From Anagrus nilaparvatae (taxonomy: Eukaryota > Arthropoda > Insecta > Hymenoptera > Mymaridae), in NCBI GenBank assembly GCA_022575985.1, contig JAKSXM010000238.1, forward strand, positions 10,992,001 through 11,056,000: a stretch of 64,000 nt of DNA, in the 5' to 3' direction. The position numbers and the translations under genes were made by a program. Positions 35,155 to 46,839 of this stretch are shown here, piece by piece. The stretch's first letter is position 1. Each line of letters starts with the position of its first letter. The notes beneath the pieces were generated by a model. That model was not told the origin of the DNA. It did no database searches and was given only the letters and a program-made list of their open reading frames with translations.

Positions 35155-35775
35155 TATTTTACTCAAGGCAAATAATTAAGGAGAAGGAGTGACCCCTTTC
35201 GATTTTGGCCAAAATAAAAATTTCCAAGAAAATCTTGTTCCCCCCTCTCATTAGCACTTTTTTTATTAGAAAACTTGTTTTATAAGGAATTTTAACTAAT
35301 TCAAATTGTTTTATGCGAATAAAACCAAAATTTCAAAATGAAAAAATTTTAAAACTCACTTAAATCCATTTTTATCAGCTTTTTTGAGCTTTCTGCCCCA
35401 GTGAACCATATTGGTTTAAGTTTTTAAATATTTCAAGCCCTTTTCAGTACAAAGGAAGGAAAAATTTGTAAAGTCAAAAAATCGGACAATTTTCCATATA
35501 TACCCCTTCCTATTTTGGCCAAAATAAAAATTTTCAAGAAAATCTAGTTCCCCCCTATCATTAGCACTTTTTTTATTAGAAAACTAGATTTATAAGGAAT
35601 TTTAACTAATTCAAATTGTTTTATGCAAATAAAACCAAAATTTCTAAAATTCCAAAAATTCTATAACTCACTTAAATCAATTTTTATCAGGTTTTTTGTG
35701 CTTTTTGCCCCAGTGAACCATATTGAGTTAAGTTTTTAAATATTTCAAGCCCTTTTCAGTACAAAGGAAGGAAAA
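35155..35775. repeat. Two units of the 312-bp satellite
   Basis: TCATTAGCAC-type words at 35248 and 35558 (310 bp apart) and the same order of blocks as the main array at 23.5-27 kb. The last unit breaks off inside 'CAAAGGAAGGAAAA' and runs straight into an F-box/LRR gene fragment. Confidence 0.88.
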
Positions 35776-35949
35776 GATGGTGTATGTAATTTTATAAAAA
35801 ATGCAAAAAATCTTGAAATAATGACTGTTCGAAATGATACTGTATTAAATGAAGACGATATTGAAAAACAAATTAAAGATGCAATTTTGTGTAATGACAA
35901 TGCTTCTAAATTAAAAGTTAAGTTTAATTTTCGTCTAATTAAAGTTTAA
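35776..35949 (+). pseudogene. C-terminal fragment of an F-box/LRR gene
   Basis: 57 codons plus TAA are open and resemble the C-terminus of the neighbours: DGVCNFIKNAKNLEIMTV matches the 'DGVLNFLKNTENLEYL' part of gene A, and DDIEKQIKDAILCND matches the 'DVKNAVMCNQ' end of gene B. Everything upstream is satellite DNA, so the F-box, most LRRs and the promoter are gone. The remaining frame is intact, so the truncation may be fairly recent, or the piece may serve as an exon from elsewhere, which is less likely. Confidence 0.8.
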
Positions 35950-36048
35950 TGACTATTTGTTGAATAAGAGGAACAAAATAGGATTTTGCTTTGAATGTAC
36001 ATAAAATTGAAAATAAAATTTTTATATTTTGTAACTAGGCCCTTTCTA

Positions 36049-36168
36049 CACCAGCACATTGTCATCTTTTATGCCTGGAAGTATTAATTACGCCAGCTAC
36101 ATCAAAAAATGTGTATCAGAGATGATTATAATACAAGATGATTAAGTGCTGGTGTAAGAAAGGGCCTA
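36049..36168. mobile_element. 120-bp MITE, AGGCCCTTTCTACACC family
   Basis: The ends AGGCCCTTTCTACACCAGCA and 'GTGCTGGTGTAAGAAAGGGCCT' (22 bp, near 36147-36168) are inverted repeats. A relative lies at 45421-45531. The target duplication is unclear. Non-coding. Confidence 0.7.
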
Positions 36169-36906
36169 AACGTATGTAGATGGCTATGGTGAAAAATGTG
36201 TGTGAGTATAATAAAAATAAATTTTTGTCCAGAGATAGCCAAGACCAAATTCTTCGTGGTTCGTGGCTAAGGGGTATGTCTAAAATCCAGATACCGAAAA
36301 CTTAGTATATTTTGGAATTATTTAACAATCTAAGCTTTTTCGAGGCATCAAACTTTCACTTTTTATTTTACGAAAACTCACCAATTTTTCAGTCATACTT
36401 ACACGAGTTTTTCATCATAGCTATCCCCGATACTAATACTTTTTATTAAAAGCGAAAGTAATGATCGCTTCTGAGGCTAAAAAATAGATTATTGTTACAA
36501 TGCATAAAACAAATACATTAACAAAATAAACCAATTCTTTCAAAATTTTTAATTAAATTGACAACCACAGGTATCGTTATATACCCTGTGGGAAAAATTA
36601 TTCTAAATCAAAAAAAGGAAAAAAAATAAATTTGGTTTTTTTAAAAAAAATTTATTTTTGTTTTTTATTTAAAAAAAAAATACACCTAAAAGTATAAAAT
36701 TATTGTAGATAAAGTCTGATTATTATTATATTTGAATGTAGCAGTCTAAATTATTCATAAAATTAATTCCGTATAGATAAAAATTTTACTGTGTATAATG
36801 TTTGCCATGGCAACGTGGTTACCTAAGCGACCCAGTTTCATTACAAAACGTTTTTATTAATGGCGACTGATATACGATATGGTCACGTGATATCAAAGAA
36901 GATAAG

Positions 36907-36913
36907 TATAAAG
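36907..36913 (+). promoter_or_regulatory. Possible TATA box of gene C
   Basis: TATAAAG in the same context as for gene A (28768). A leader-exon donor at 37463 and an acceptor ending at 37557 follow. Confidence 0.35.
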
Positions 36914-37567
36914 CTGCGGCAACAATGAGTTTACTGTACATTTATCAGTCATAGATCTCCTGCATCTATGGTATCAGTCAGCAATCCCAGATGAAAAATA
37001 TATGTTTTACATTTTAGTAATTTTTTTTGAGCCAGAGAAAGTAGCATCAGCTGTTTATAGCTTATCAGTGATTGTCATAGCAGCGTAGAATGACCTTGAA
37101 TTCTTTTCTTGCGTAGAAAACATAGCATCAACTGATAGGCACAGTGTGAGTGTATTAATTTTGAATTTAGTATTATTTTAAATTTAAAAATAAAGTAATC
37201 TCTAAAATGTATTCAAATTCTGTGTTTGAATAGGATTAGGAGGATTATTTTATAAAAATAAATTTTTTGATAAAATAGTTTCTAAATAATGCAGGAACAA
37301 AATACTCGCGCGCTAAAATATAAAAATTATTGAATTCTTTGTTTTGGTTTTATAATAATTATTGTTTATATTATTATTATCATTTTTAATTGTTCGTTTA
37401 AAATTTTGAAAACGATTTCAGTGAGCGCTGCCTGTTCGATAACGAGTTTTGCACGAGGTTCTGTAAGTGTATTGCAAAAATGACTTCAAAAATAAATAAA
37501 TTATTACTTTAATTTAATAATTCTACTAAAAACTAATTTTTTTAATTATAATTTTAGAATTTCAATC

Positions 37568-39132
37568 ATGCTTGAACAAGGATATGGTCAAAATGCAATT
37601 ATTGGCGAGCCTTTGATTTCCGTAAAAAATGGCCTCGAAAATGGCAATGAAGAAACAATTATTAAGCAGTTCTGCAAAACCATAGATAAATATAAAAAAA
37701 ATTTTATTGACGAAGTTAAAAATAACGGTAATTTTACAAAATTTAATATATTTTTATCAAAAATTTATTTATTTAAAAATTTTTAGATTCCTCAATTGAA
37801 ATAAATAAAATTAATGACGAGTGTCTTCGCAAAATTTTTAAATATCTTACTATAACTGATAAGATTAAATTTGAAAGGGTTTGTAAAAGATGGCAGCGAG
37901 TTAGCAAATCATGTTGGAGCAATTACAAGAAATTCGATTCTTATTTTTTATTTGTACAATTAAGTGATTTAATCGGTGAAGATAACGTCAAAGAATATTT
38001 TCCTAGTGCGTTTTTTAGTGTATTGGCAAGAGCAGGTTTATTTTTGAAAGAAGTTGAACTTAATTCTACTCATATTGAATCGAATAAGTGGTCTTATTTA
38101 TTACAATGTTTTATTGAATTTACTGGAAATGTTGAAAAATTTATTTTATTTGACACTCTTAATCGCGAAATTGATGATAATCGTCATTTTGATCAAACTT
38201 TAACCGGCATATTTATGAAAAATCAAAATTTAAAATATTTATTTATGCACAGAAATATGGATGGTTCTTGTTTGTTAAGTTTGCCATTCCATTCAATAGA
38301 ATCAATTGATATACAATTGCCAGCAGCACACGCAAATAAAGATTACGCAACGGAAGTTTTTAGCAAATTGAAAAACTTGACTTCTTGTTCCATAAAATCA
38401 AGCTATGAAATTCTTGAAGTTATTTTAAAAGAAATATCTTTTGACCGAAATAAAATTATTTATTTGAACCTTAAATGTGAGGATGAAATACATCGGATTA
38501 AACCTGATTTTTCTGCTTATTTTGCAGCTATGAAAAATTTAAAAACAATAAAATTTTATGATTTGAAATTAAGCGAAATGGATTTAAAAAGTTTACCATT
38601 AAATTCAATAGAAGAAGTTTCATTGTTTTATGATTCTTATTTAAGGAAACCAGCTGCCTGCAATTCTTTTAGCAATACTCATAAGGAATTGTTGCATTCC
38701 ATATCTTATTTTACGAATCTTAAAGAAATTGAAATGCATGGTTATTATTTGGTAACTGATGATTTTTGCGAAAGGTTAAGTTATTGCGAAAAATTAAAAA
38801 GCATCAAATTAAATAATTGTAACAAATTAACGGATATATCAATATTACATATTAGTTTACTACCACAACTTGAAAAATTGTATATAAATTCTTCAGACAA
38901 ATTAACTGATGATATTTTATTTTATTTATTGGACATTAAATATTTGGAAATTGCAAATATTACTAAAATTACAGTCGATGGTGTTTTAAATTTTTTAAAA
39001 AATACTAAAAAATTAGAATATTTGTATTTTTATAATTGTAAATTACAATGTAAAAGAGATGATATTTTATACGCGATTTCGTGCAACAAAAATATTTCGA
39101 AAGCTAAGGTTACTGTCTTTTTTAATGTATAG
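37568..39132 (+). CDS. F-box/LRR protein, gene C (paralogue of A)
   Basis: Exons 37568-37727 and 37787-39132 join in phase 1 across a 59-bp intron identical to that of gene A; 501 residues. The F-box (about residues 60-97) has the same INDECLRKIF and FERVCKRWQ as A. The LRR part is mostly the same as A, but two patches differ strongly: just after KEVELN (STHIESNK against FCHLQKHN in A) and before SNT..KELL (DSYLRKPAACNSF against NTGPWEPFTKNYF). The C-terminal LRRs are almost unchanged. No signal peptide. Role as for gene A, perhaps with another substrate. AATAAA lies at 39261. Confidence 0.92.
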
Positions 39133-39619
39133 TTTCTGCTTGAAATTTAATAACTTTTTTGTAAAAAAACTGTAATTGTAGATAGAATTTGATAAAATTA
39201 TTGTAACAAGAATGTATGAAAAAATTGTATTTAGAATTTTGTATGTGTAATAATTAATGTAATAAATAGATTTTTTACTTTTAAAAAGACTTTGATTTAT
39301 TAGAAATAGAATTAATGAAAAATATGGACTGTTTTTTCTATTGGTAAAAAAGAACGGAAATTCTGAATATTTTTCTTTTGTGAAAATTATTAAAATTTAT
39401 TTAAAGAGTACACTGAAAATCATTTTTTGCAAAAAATTAATAAAACATTTTAGACCTAAAAATTATTATAAATAAGGTAAATTATTTATTTTAGTCGTTT
39501 TAGTTTTAGTTTAATCTTAAGGGTTTCTTGAATTTTATTTGGAAAAGCTCATTCACCTTATAGCAGTTTCCTTGAAAACATCAGAATATTCTATGAGTCC
39601 ACTAACACCAAGTTGATTT

Positions 39620-40380
39620 GGTCCACAAGAGTTTTTTGGGTCGCTGACAACGATTTTCGTGTATTTTTTTTATGAATAATTAATATATCACCCCTAAATT
39701 ACCAAAAACTACCCCCAAAAAGAGTGTTTTTGCTATTTCTACACTTTTTGCGTCAAGATTAGGTCCACAAGGGTTTTTCGGGTCACTGAAAACGAATTAC
39801 ATGGATTTTTTAATGAAAAATTAATATTTCACCCTTATATTAGCTAAAACTACCCTTTAAAGGGGCTTTTTTGCTAAATTCAAATTTTCTGCGTTCAGGT
39901 TAGGTCCAAACAGTTCAGACTAGACCCAAAGGGCTTCCCTTTTCGGGGTAGTTTTAGCTAATATAAGGGTGAAATATTAATTTTTCATAAAAAAAATCCA
40001 CGAAAATCGTTGTCAGCGACCCAAAAAACCCTTATGGATCAAATCTGGCCCCAAAAAGTTCGAATATAATGAAAACACCCCTTTTAGGGGGTAGTTTTAG
40101 CTGATTTAGGGATTAAATATTAATGTTACCTTAAAAAATCATCAAGACTCTTAATTAGCGACCCTAAAAACCCTTGGAAACCAATTCTTGGATAAATCTA
40201 TTGACTCAGAAGGTGATGACATCAAAAATACCCCCTTTTGGGGGTAGTTTTTGCAAATTTAAGGGTGAAGCGCAATTTTCTTTACCAAATGACCCTGATT
40301 TTCGTATTCAGCGACCCAAAAAACCTATACCACAGCAACCGTAAGTGTAGGCAAACCCGTATTTTGACTGGAGTACTTAA
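39620..40380. repeat. Cluster of direct and inverted GGGTCGCTGA modules
   Basis: Modules of about 130 bp carry 'TTTTTGGGTCGCTGACAACG', a TTAATATTTCACCCTTATAT block and 'AAAACTACCCC'. They are direct at about 39640 and 39770, then inverted from about 39930 ('CGTTGTCAGCGACCCAAAAA' near 40005) and at 40080-40330. The region could fold into long hairpins. Relatives lie at 27200-27386 and 42950-43165. No frame. Confidence 0.7.
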
Positions 40381-41219
40381 CGATAATTCTAGATATTCAT
40401 ACTTTCATAAGTACTAAGTCCTAAAAAAAAAATTAGGTATCGGTTTGGAAATAACGAGTAAAAACGATAATTCTAGATATTAGTACTTTCATGGAAAAAA
40501 ATGAGGTACTATGTCTAAAAAGAAAAAAAATTATGGTATTTTTTTAATTATTTAATGTAAAAAATTTTTTTTTTAAATTTCGAAAAATTACGTATCAGAT
40601 GGAGAAGTCCTTTACAAACACGATAATTCTAGATATTTGTACTTTCATAGGAAGAAATTAAGTATTGCGTCCTAAAATAAAAAAAATTTTGGCCTTTTTT
40701 GTATTTTTTGGCGACAAGAATTTTAAAAAAAATTTTGAAAAAATTAAGTATCAGGTTTAAAAAATTACTATAAACGATATTTCTAAAACTAGTACTTCCA
40801 CATAAATAAATAAAAAATTGGTATTTTTTGTATCTTTTGGCGAAAAAAATTATGAGAAAAAAATTTTCAAAAAATAAATTGTAAGATTCGAGATATCGAG
40901 TGAAAACTATACTTCTAGATATCAGTACTTTCATGGGAAAAAATGAGGTATTACATCCAAATTAAAAAAAAAAAGTATATCGAAACTTTTTGGTAAATAA
41001 AATTTTGAAAACAAAATTAGGTCTTAATTTATACTGGTAGTGAAATATCTCCGATTACAGACATACGCACATGCATACATACATACATACACACACATAC
41101 ATACAGATTTTTTTAAAAAACCGGTTTTTTAGCTTCCTGAGGTCTCAAAACGTGCTTATATGCCAAAAAATCAGAAAACAAATTTTGACCGATCACAATG
41201 GTTCCTCTATGAGGAACCA
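40381..41219 (-). repeat. 467-bp-family element, minus orientation
   Basis: Repeated 'GATAATTCTAGATATTAGTACTTTCATGG'-type blocks (about 40455, 40620, 40905), then 'GGTCTTAATTTATACTGG', a CATA/CACA microsatellite (41077-41104), an 'AGCTTCCTGAGGTCTCAAAAC' block and the terminal palindrome GGTTCCTCTATGAGGAACC (41201-41219). The same order is found at 62310-62829. Confidence 0.75.
41077..41104. repeat. CATA/CACA microsatellite
   Basis: Runs of CATA with a CACACA interruption, at the same place in the element as the CA and TG runs of its relatives. Confidence 0.8.
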
Positions 41220-41604
41220 AAAATAGAATTTTTTCGAAAAATTAGTGAATTTTCAAAAAATGTTGTAAATATTCGATAAAAATCGTAAATTTTCTAAATT
41301 TAGTATATTATCGAAAAATTCGAGAGTTTGCGATTTTTTTTTGTGATTTTACGAAAAAAGTTGTAAACTATTTTTCGGAAATTTACAACTATTTTTTGTA
41401 AATTTTTGAAAAAAAATGGTAAATTATCAATTTTTCTTGCGAATTCACAAAAAAAATCGAGGATTCTTGAATTTTTCAATAGTACACTAAATTTAGTAAA
41501 TATACGATTTTTTTCGAATATTTACAAATTTTTTTGATTATTTACTAATTTTTCGAAAATGTTCTAACTTTTTTGTTAATATAAGAAAGTTACTTTTTAC
41601 AGTG
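41220..41604. mobile_element. TIR element, family 2, left end missing
   Basis: The right end TAAGAAAGTTACTTTTTACA and the inner palindromes (TTCGAGAGTTTGCGATTTTT against AATCGAGGATTCTTGAATTT) match the element at 18300-18748. The left end is replaced by the preceding element. Confidence 0.65.
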
Positions 41605-42273
41605 AAGTTATTTTAAATTTTCTTTAATATTTTATTTTGATTATCTCTTTCTAATGTTTTATTTTGTTCATCATCGGTTGATGAAAGATTCCAAATTAAA
41701 TCTGCTAAATCAGTAACTACCCTGACAAAAAATTTTCAGATCTGGATTATCGCCCGATGAAATCAGACTTAATAAGATTATTTCAGATTTGCTTTTTATT
41801 AACTAATTGAGTTAAAATAAGCATCTATTTATTAATTTTAATTAAAATTAAACTTCGATTTTGTTGGTAAGAATCTGAGTTGTAATGGTATAGTTAAATA
41901 AACAGTTCTACCTGAAATCATGTTTCATATGAGCTAAAATTGTCTTTGTCAACATGATTTTTTGTTAGTTGATTTCTATAAAAACCTACAAAATCATAAA
42001 CGCGAAATCGTCCCATGCATACCAAAAAGATTTTTAAACGTTTATGACAAGAACCGTGTTTTGAATGCCTGAGCTAGTTAAATTTTTAGAATACGATTTT
42101 TTGGACTAGTTGCTGGTATAAACTTGATTTTTTTCTCATTTTTCAATTCCCAAAGAGCAAAACTAACCTTACAAAAGGTATCTATAATTATTTTCTTACA
42201 AACAACTGTATCTGATATCAAAAAGCGCATTTTTTAATTTAAGCTACCCAAAATTATATTTTGAATCTTAAAG
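41605..42273. other. AT-rich DNA, nothing recognised
   Basis: No gene, RNA or clear repeat was found. Confidence 0.4.
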
Positions 42274-42281
42274 CATTTATA

Positions 42282-42657
42282 CGAGGGGCCACCGTCTTGG
42301 AAATCACGAATTTGATTTAAAAAAATTTTTTTTGATTTTTTTCTGATTTTGGCTTGTTTGTACCTCAATCATGAATCTTTACTAGTTGAGATGGTTTATT
42401 TCCGTCTTGTAATGATTTTTCGTGATTTTTCGTGATTTTTTGTGATTTTTTGTGATTTTTTTCGTGATTTTTCGCGATTTTTTGCGTCTTTTAGCTTTAT
42501 AACTCACCCTAGACCTCAAAAATCTATTTTTTTACTATTTAATATAATATTTAGCGGTTTTTACCAAAAAAAATCACAAAAAATCACGAGAAATCACGAG
42601 AAATCAAAAAAAATCAAAAAAAATCAAATTTGTGATTTCCAAGACGATAGCCCCTCG
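42282..42657. mobile_element. 376-bp hAT-type MITE with 8-bp target duplication
   Basis: The ends CGAGGGGCCACCGTCTTGGA and CCAAGACGATAGCCCCTCG are inverted, with pairing about 35 bp inward. CATTTATA flanks both sides (42274-42281 and 42658-42665), an exact 8-bp target duplication as made by hAT transposases. Inside are GATTTTTCGT / GATTTTTTGT repeats (42413-42485) and their inverted partners AAATCACGAG (42570-42610). The 74-codon plus-strand frame is an effect of these repeats. No transposase. Confidence 0.85.
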
Positions 42658-42665
42658 CATTTATA

Positions 42666-43329
42666 AGTTCTTAAGACAAGAATAAATAGTTTAGGATCTT
42701 AGAATTCTTATTATTATATACCCCTTTATGAAAATTATTATAAGTCCCTAAATATAAATGATTTTCTAAATCAAAATTATTCTAATTCTCTAAACTAAAA
42801 TTATTTTAAGTCGCTGAATCGATATTATTCTCATTCCCTAAATAAAAATTATTGTAAGTCCATTTGACCCCCTCCCACAAAATTACATGCTTGAAATAAT
42901 TATAGGCAGTGGGGGGCACTCCCTATAAACATTTTTCATGTTAATAAGAAGAATTTTCATAGGTAGTTTTTGCTAATTTAAGGGTGAAATATTAGCTTCT
43001 CATAAAAAAATCCCTAAAATACTTCTTGGTCAGCGACCCAAGGAACCCGTGTGAATTTTTCACATAAAAGAGCTCAAAATTCGTGAACAGCGAACCAAAA
43101 AATCTATAGTTAAGCAAATCGGATGGTGACTGGAAGCTTGACCCCCTAAGCATTTTATTGATTGGAGTATTACATAATTTAAATTACGTTCTTCTTAGGG
43201 ACCTAACTATGTTGTATTTTTGCTTGAATTTCAGTAAAGAAAATTTAATAAATCTCAAAATTAAAATTTAAAGATTAAAAAATTGTAAAACCAAAATAAT
43301 ATTTTTTTTTAATTTAAATTTAAAATAGA
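42666..43329. repeat. Spacer with AAATTATTnTAAGTCC repeats and a GACCC module
   Basis: 42720-42860 repeats a ~27-bp word (AAATTATTATAAGTCCCT, AAATTATTTTAAGTCGC). 42950-43165 is a worn copy of the GGGTCGCTGA module family. No gene. Confidence 0.5.
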
Positions 43330-44019
43330 GTCTGTAGACAACGCGGAACAATAGAAGGATAATCAGGGATTATTTTAGCGTCTTAAGTATTTCTGGACAC
43401 CTCGCTGGACACTAAAATAATTAAATAGTTATATTTCACTCTCCCCACCTCGGTGCCTTCCACTCCGATTCTACAAAGCAGGATACATGCATTCTTTTAA
43501 ATTAATGCACTATATGCATTTACTTAAAAAATATATGAGGTAATTTTATTCACTAATTAAAAACCCCTGGGGTTAAAAAATAAAATTAAGCGAATTTTTA
43601 AATATGTGTTAGTAAATATTTATACACATACCATTTATACGCATGCAAAACTGAATATGTATGTATATTAAAAAAATTTTTTTTTTTAATTTAAAAAATA
43701 TTAATGTTTTTTAAAATAAAAAATGAATTATATTAATTTATTTTACATAAAAAAACCTTTGTGTATAGTCCTGTCGCCAGTCATTCTTTGTAATGCCATA
43801 AAAGACTTTTTTTTAGAAAAAACTTAATTAATTCAGGTTATACCACTTTATTTAATTTTTTTTTCTATTGTTTATCAAAAATGAAGAAACTTATCTAGAT
43901 AATTAAATTAATTATCTAGATAAATCAGCTGATTTATTGAATATTTCAAATTAATATTATTGTACCAAGATGTTAAAGACACAAAATAGTTTTATTCTTA
44001 AGCCAAGAGAAAAATATTT

Positions 44020-45090
44020 TCTTGTTAGCGGCCAGAAAGCACGTATTTCCTGTGCGACCGGAAAAGACGTGTTTTCTCGCCACTGACGAATAAAAATCGT
44101 ATACAACCCTTGATCATAAATTAATTATGATCCAAATCGCAGTTTACCGACCTCGGATGGTAATTTACGTGCGATTTTGGGCCATTCTTTACTTATCTGG
44201 AATCGGGCTCGTAATATGCTACTGCTTTAGAATCATTATTATGTACATAAAGAAAATTTGAAAATGTTTTTGTTTTTAAAAAATTAAGTATTAGGCGAAT
44301 GAACTGTAGAAAGTAAAAAAGATAAAAAATTAACTATTGGATGATAAAGGCATTACTATGCATGAGGTTACAAATTCATAATTAAATTTTAAATATGACA
44401 AAAAAAATTTTTACTATAATACATACTATTCTAAAAAAAGAAAAACGGCGAGAAAGTGCGTATTTCCCGAATGCTTTACGCGTCCAGCAAAATAGTATAT
44501 TTACGGCTAGCGTCCAGAAAAGTAAAGAATGGCCCAAATCACACGTAAATTACCTTCCGCGGCGAAGCTGAGGATGGTAAACTGCGATTTTGGGGAATTC
44601 CAAGGGGCATTCTTTATTTATATGGATAAAGGCCGTATAAAATTTTACTGCGTCTGCGGCGAGAAAACATGTCTTTGCCGGGCGCGCCGAGGGACGCGCA
44701 GCGACCGGAAAACACGTGCTTTCGGGCTGCAGATCACAAGACGTAGCCACTGGCGGAGAAATAGTACATTTTTAACCAAGGGAATAAAAAAAAAGAATGG
44801 CCCAGATCGCACGCCAATTAGCATCCGAGGCGAAGCCGAGGATGGTAAACTGCTATCTGGGGTATTTTTTTTTTGTTCCCATGGACAAAACGAAATTTTT
44901 CTTTCTCAGTGGGGTGAAAACGCGTTTTTTTCGATCTTGTTCCGGGCCGAAAAAAGTGTTTTCGGCCCGCTAGGAAGACAAATAATATACAACCTTCGAA
45001 CATAAAAAAACAATGCGACAAATTTAAGTTTACCATCTCGGCATCGCCTCGAGGACAGTACATTTACGTGCAATTTGGGCCATTCTTTAT
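44020..45090. repeat. GC-richer cluster of GGCCATTCTTT modules
   Basis: At least three inverted modules carry AAGAATGGCCCAAATCRCAC with GGTAAACTGCGATTTTGGG or the reverse, spaced by 'GCGGCGAGAAAACATG', CGACCGGAAAACACGTG and similar stretches. GC is clearly above the surroundings (GGGCGCGCCGAGGGACGCGC at about 44680). The 158-codon plus frame at 44529 and three minus frames run across the modules and change meaning from copy to copy, so they are not called as genes. A single module lies at 31720-31869. Confidence 0.7.
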
Positions 45091-45420
45091 TTTTCATAAG
45101 CCGTAATGTACTATCAATTTACCGATATAATAATCCAAAGCTATATATAAGCAAAATTTGCAGGCACATTGTCCGATTTTGGAAAATCTGGCACAAAAAG
45201 CGTTTTAAAAAGACAATGGCACGGAAATCTGAAAATTTTTAATGAATATTTTTTTATGAATAGTATTAAGAAAACTGTGTGCCAAAGTTTGCCGTTTTCG
45301 CTCACCTTTTAATAATTTTCATATTATTTAAAGCTGTTGTTTAAAATTATGTGTTAAAGTACGAAGAAATAATTCATTTATTTTTTTGATATCTTTTTAT
45401 ATTATTTTCTAGACTCTATC

Positions 45421-45531
45421 AGGCCCTTTCTACACCAGGTGATACAATTTTTTTTATGATTATGTTCCCATTTAAAATATATAGAAATGTAATTTAAAAA
45501 AAAGATAATCTTATCTGGTGTAGAAACGGCC
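45421..45531. mobile_element. MITE, AGGCCCTTTCTACACC family
   Basis: The ends AGGCCCTTTCTACACCAG and CTGGTGTAGAAACGGCCT are inverted, 111 bp in all, as at 36049-36168. Confidence 0.65.
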
Positions 45532-46019
45532 TCATTTACATTTAGTTTATTTATAATATATGCAGGTAATATTAATAATTTTTAATAACTTCTAAAAATT
45601 ATTAGTTTTTCAAGGCTTTTAAAAAAATTTTTAGTTTTAACTTTTACTATTTTATAATTATTTATATTGTAACTACATTATTAATTAAATTATAAATGTT
45701 TTATTTTTTTTTTTAATTCTTCGTTACAATCGAGTTACAATTTTATACTTAAGTAATTTTTTTTGTAAATTTTTACATATATCTATTTTAGAGAATATTA
45801 AATTAATTTTTTAGGAAAACCTATTGATAACCAGAATAATTGAAAAAAATTTTTAAATACATAGAACAGGTTTCAGAATTTTCAAATCGATCGAAATTTT
45901 TATTTGAGAATATGTTCATCACTGATGTTTTTTTTTAAATATCAGAAAAATTAAAAAATAACATATTGAAAAGGAAAATGAAATATAGAAAAAGGAGCTT
46001 AAAATTATGACAAGAATAA

Positions 46020-46135
46020 AATAATGCCAAAATTTTCATACAGTCTCTTGCAAAATAGACCCTGGTTTCGTGTGCCATCCAATTTTCCCATGGAACTCTT
46101 ATGGCATTACATAGAATGGCTGGCGATTTTTTAAC
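46020..46135 (-). mobile_element. TIR element, family 1, inverted partial copy
   Basis: Reverse-strand match to 1738-1931: GCAAAATAGACCCTGGTTTC, 'CATGGAACTCTTATGGCATT' and 'GAATGGCTGGCGA'. The 86-codon minus frame crossing it is not a gene. Confidence 0.55.
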
Positions 46136-46350
46136 AACAGAAACTTTTGTAAAAATCTTGACTTGAGTTCCTAAAAAAATTTTTTTAATTAGCAAATAAA
46201 AATATATCTATATTTTTGGTAAATGCATACAGTCTATGGAGGGGAGGCGCCCTGATGGGGAGAATATTGGTATAATTATTTAATCATTTCAGATATTTAA
46301 GACGCTAAAATAATCCCTTATTATCCGACTATTGTTCCAAGCTCTCGACC

Positions 46351-46839
46351 TACCCCCAATTTTTAATAATAAAATATTTTGGGGTAACAATGAAAAATAA
46401 AAGTAACAATGTGCATTATTTTTAAAGCGCAGCAGTATTTTTAAAATTTTTACTTGAATTATTAGATTAAAAATATTGAATATATTATATTTGATCCGAT
46501 TTAAGTTTATCTCTTTGTTCTTGTTTTTTTCTTTCATAGGGATTAAATATTATGTACTTCTCTACGCCTACTTTTTTTAAAAGGATTATTTTTATGAACC
46601 TGTTTTTTCAAATACTTGTGTGAAATGTTTTGGGAAAGTAAAAAATGAATTTTATTGATTATTCTTTCATCCCTTCTTTTTTTAAAATACCTGGGTAAAG
46701 GTTATTTCATTTTTAAAAATATATTTTTTAATCATTTAGAAATTGCTTCTCCAGTTGTTCAGTTAAAAACTTGCTACTTAAAATTTACTAACGCTTACTA
46801 AAAATTAATTATTTTTGTTTAAAATCTTATAAAAACCAA
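46351..46839. other. Upstream region of gene D
   Basis: From about 46430 it matches the upstream region of gene B. TTATAAAAAC (46828-46837) is the only TATA-like word near the start codon. Confidence 0.5.

Larger units (their letters stand above)
36332..39613 (+). repeat. Segmental duplication, copy 2 (with gene C)
   Basis: Matches 27387-31307 (upstream region, TATA block, leader exon, gene, 3' UTR and downstream piece), without the Helitron and with about 200 bp extra after the polyadenylation region. Confidence 0.85.
43330..46350. repeat. 3-kb block bracketed by inverted arms
   Basis: The left arm 43331-43500 (CGGAACAATAGAAGGATAAT, GGGATTATTTTAGCGTCTTA) is matched in reverse at 46200-46350 (TAAGACGCTAAAATAATCCC). 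Inside, 43768-43812 (CCTGTCGCCAGTCATTC, AATGCCATAAAAG) is matched in reverse at about 46090-46135. Between the arms lies the module cluster. It looks like a composite or foldback element inserted between genes C and D, or nested insertions in inverted order. Confidence 0.5.

Noticed and set aside
42442..42666. 74-codon plus-strand frame
   Set aside because: Made by GATTTTTCGT repeats and their inverted partners inside the hAT MITE.
44529..45005. 158-codon plus-strand open frame
   Set aside because: It runs across inverted repeat modules also found elsewhere without an open frame; overlapping open frames on the other strand come from the same GC-rich repeats. No family resemblance or splice support.
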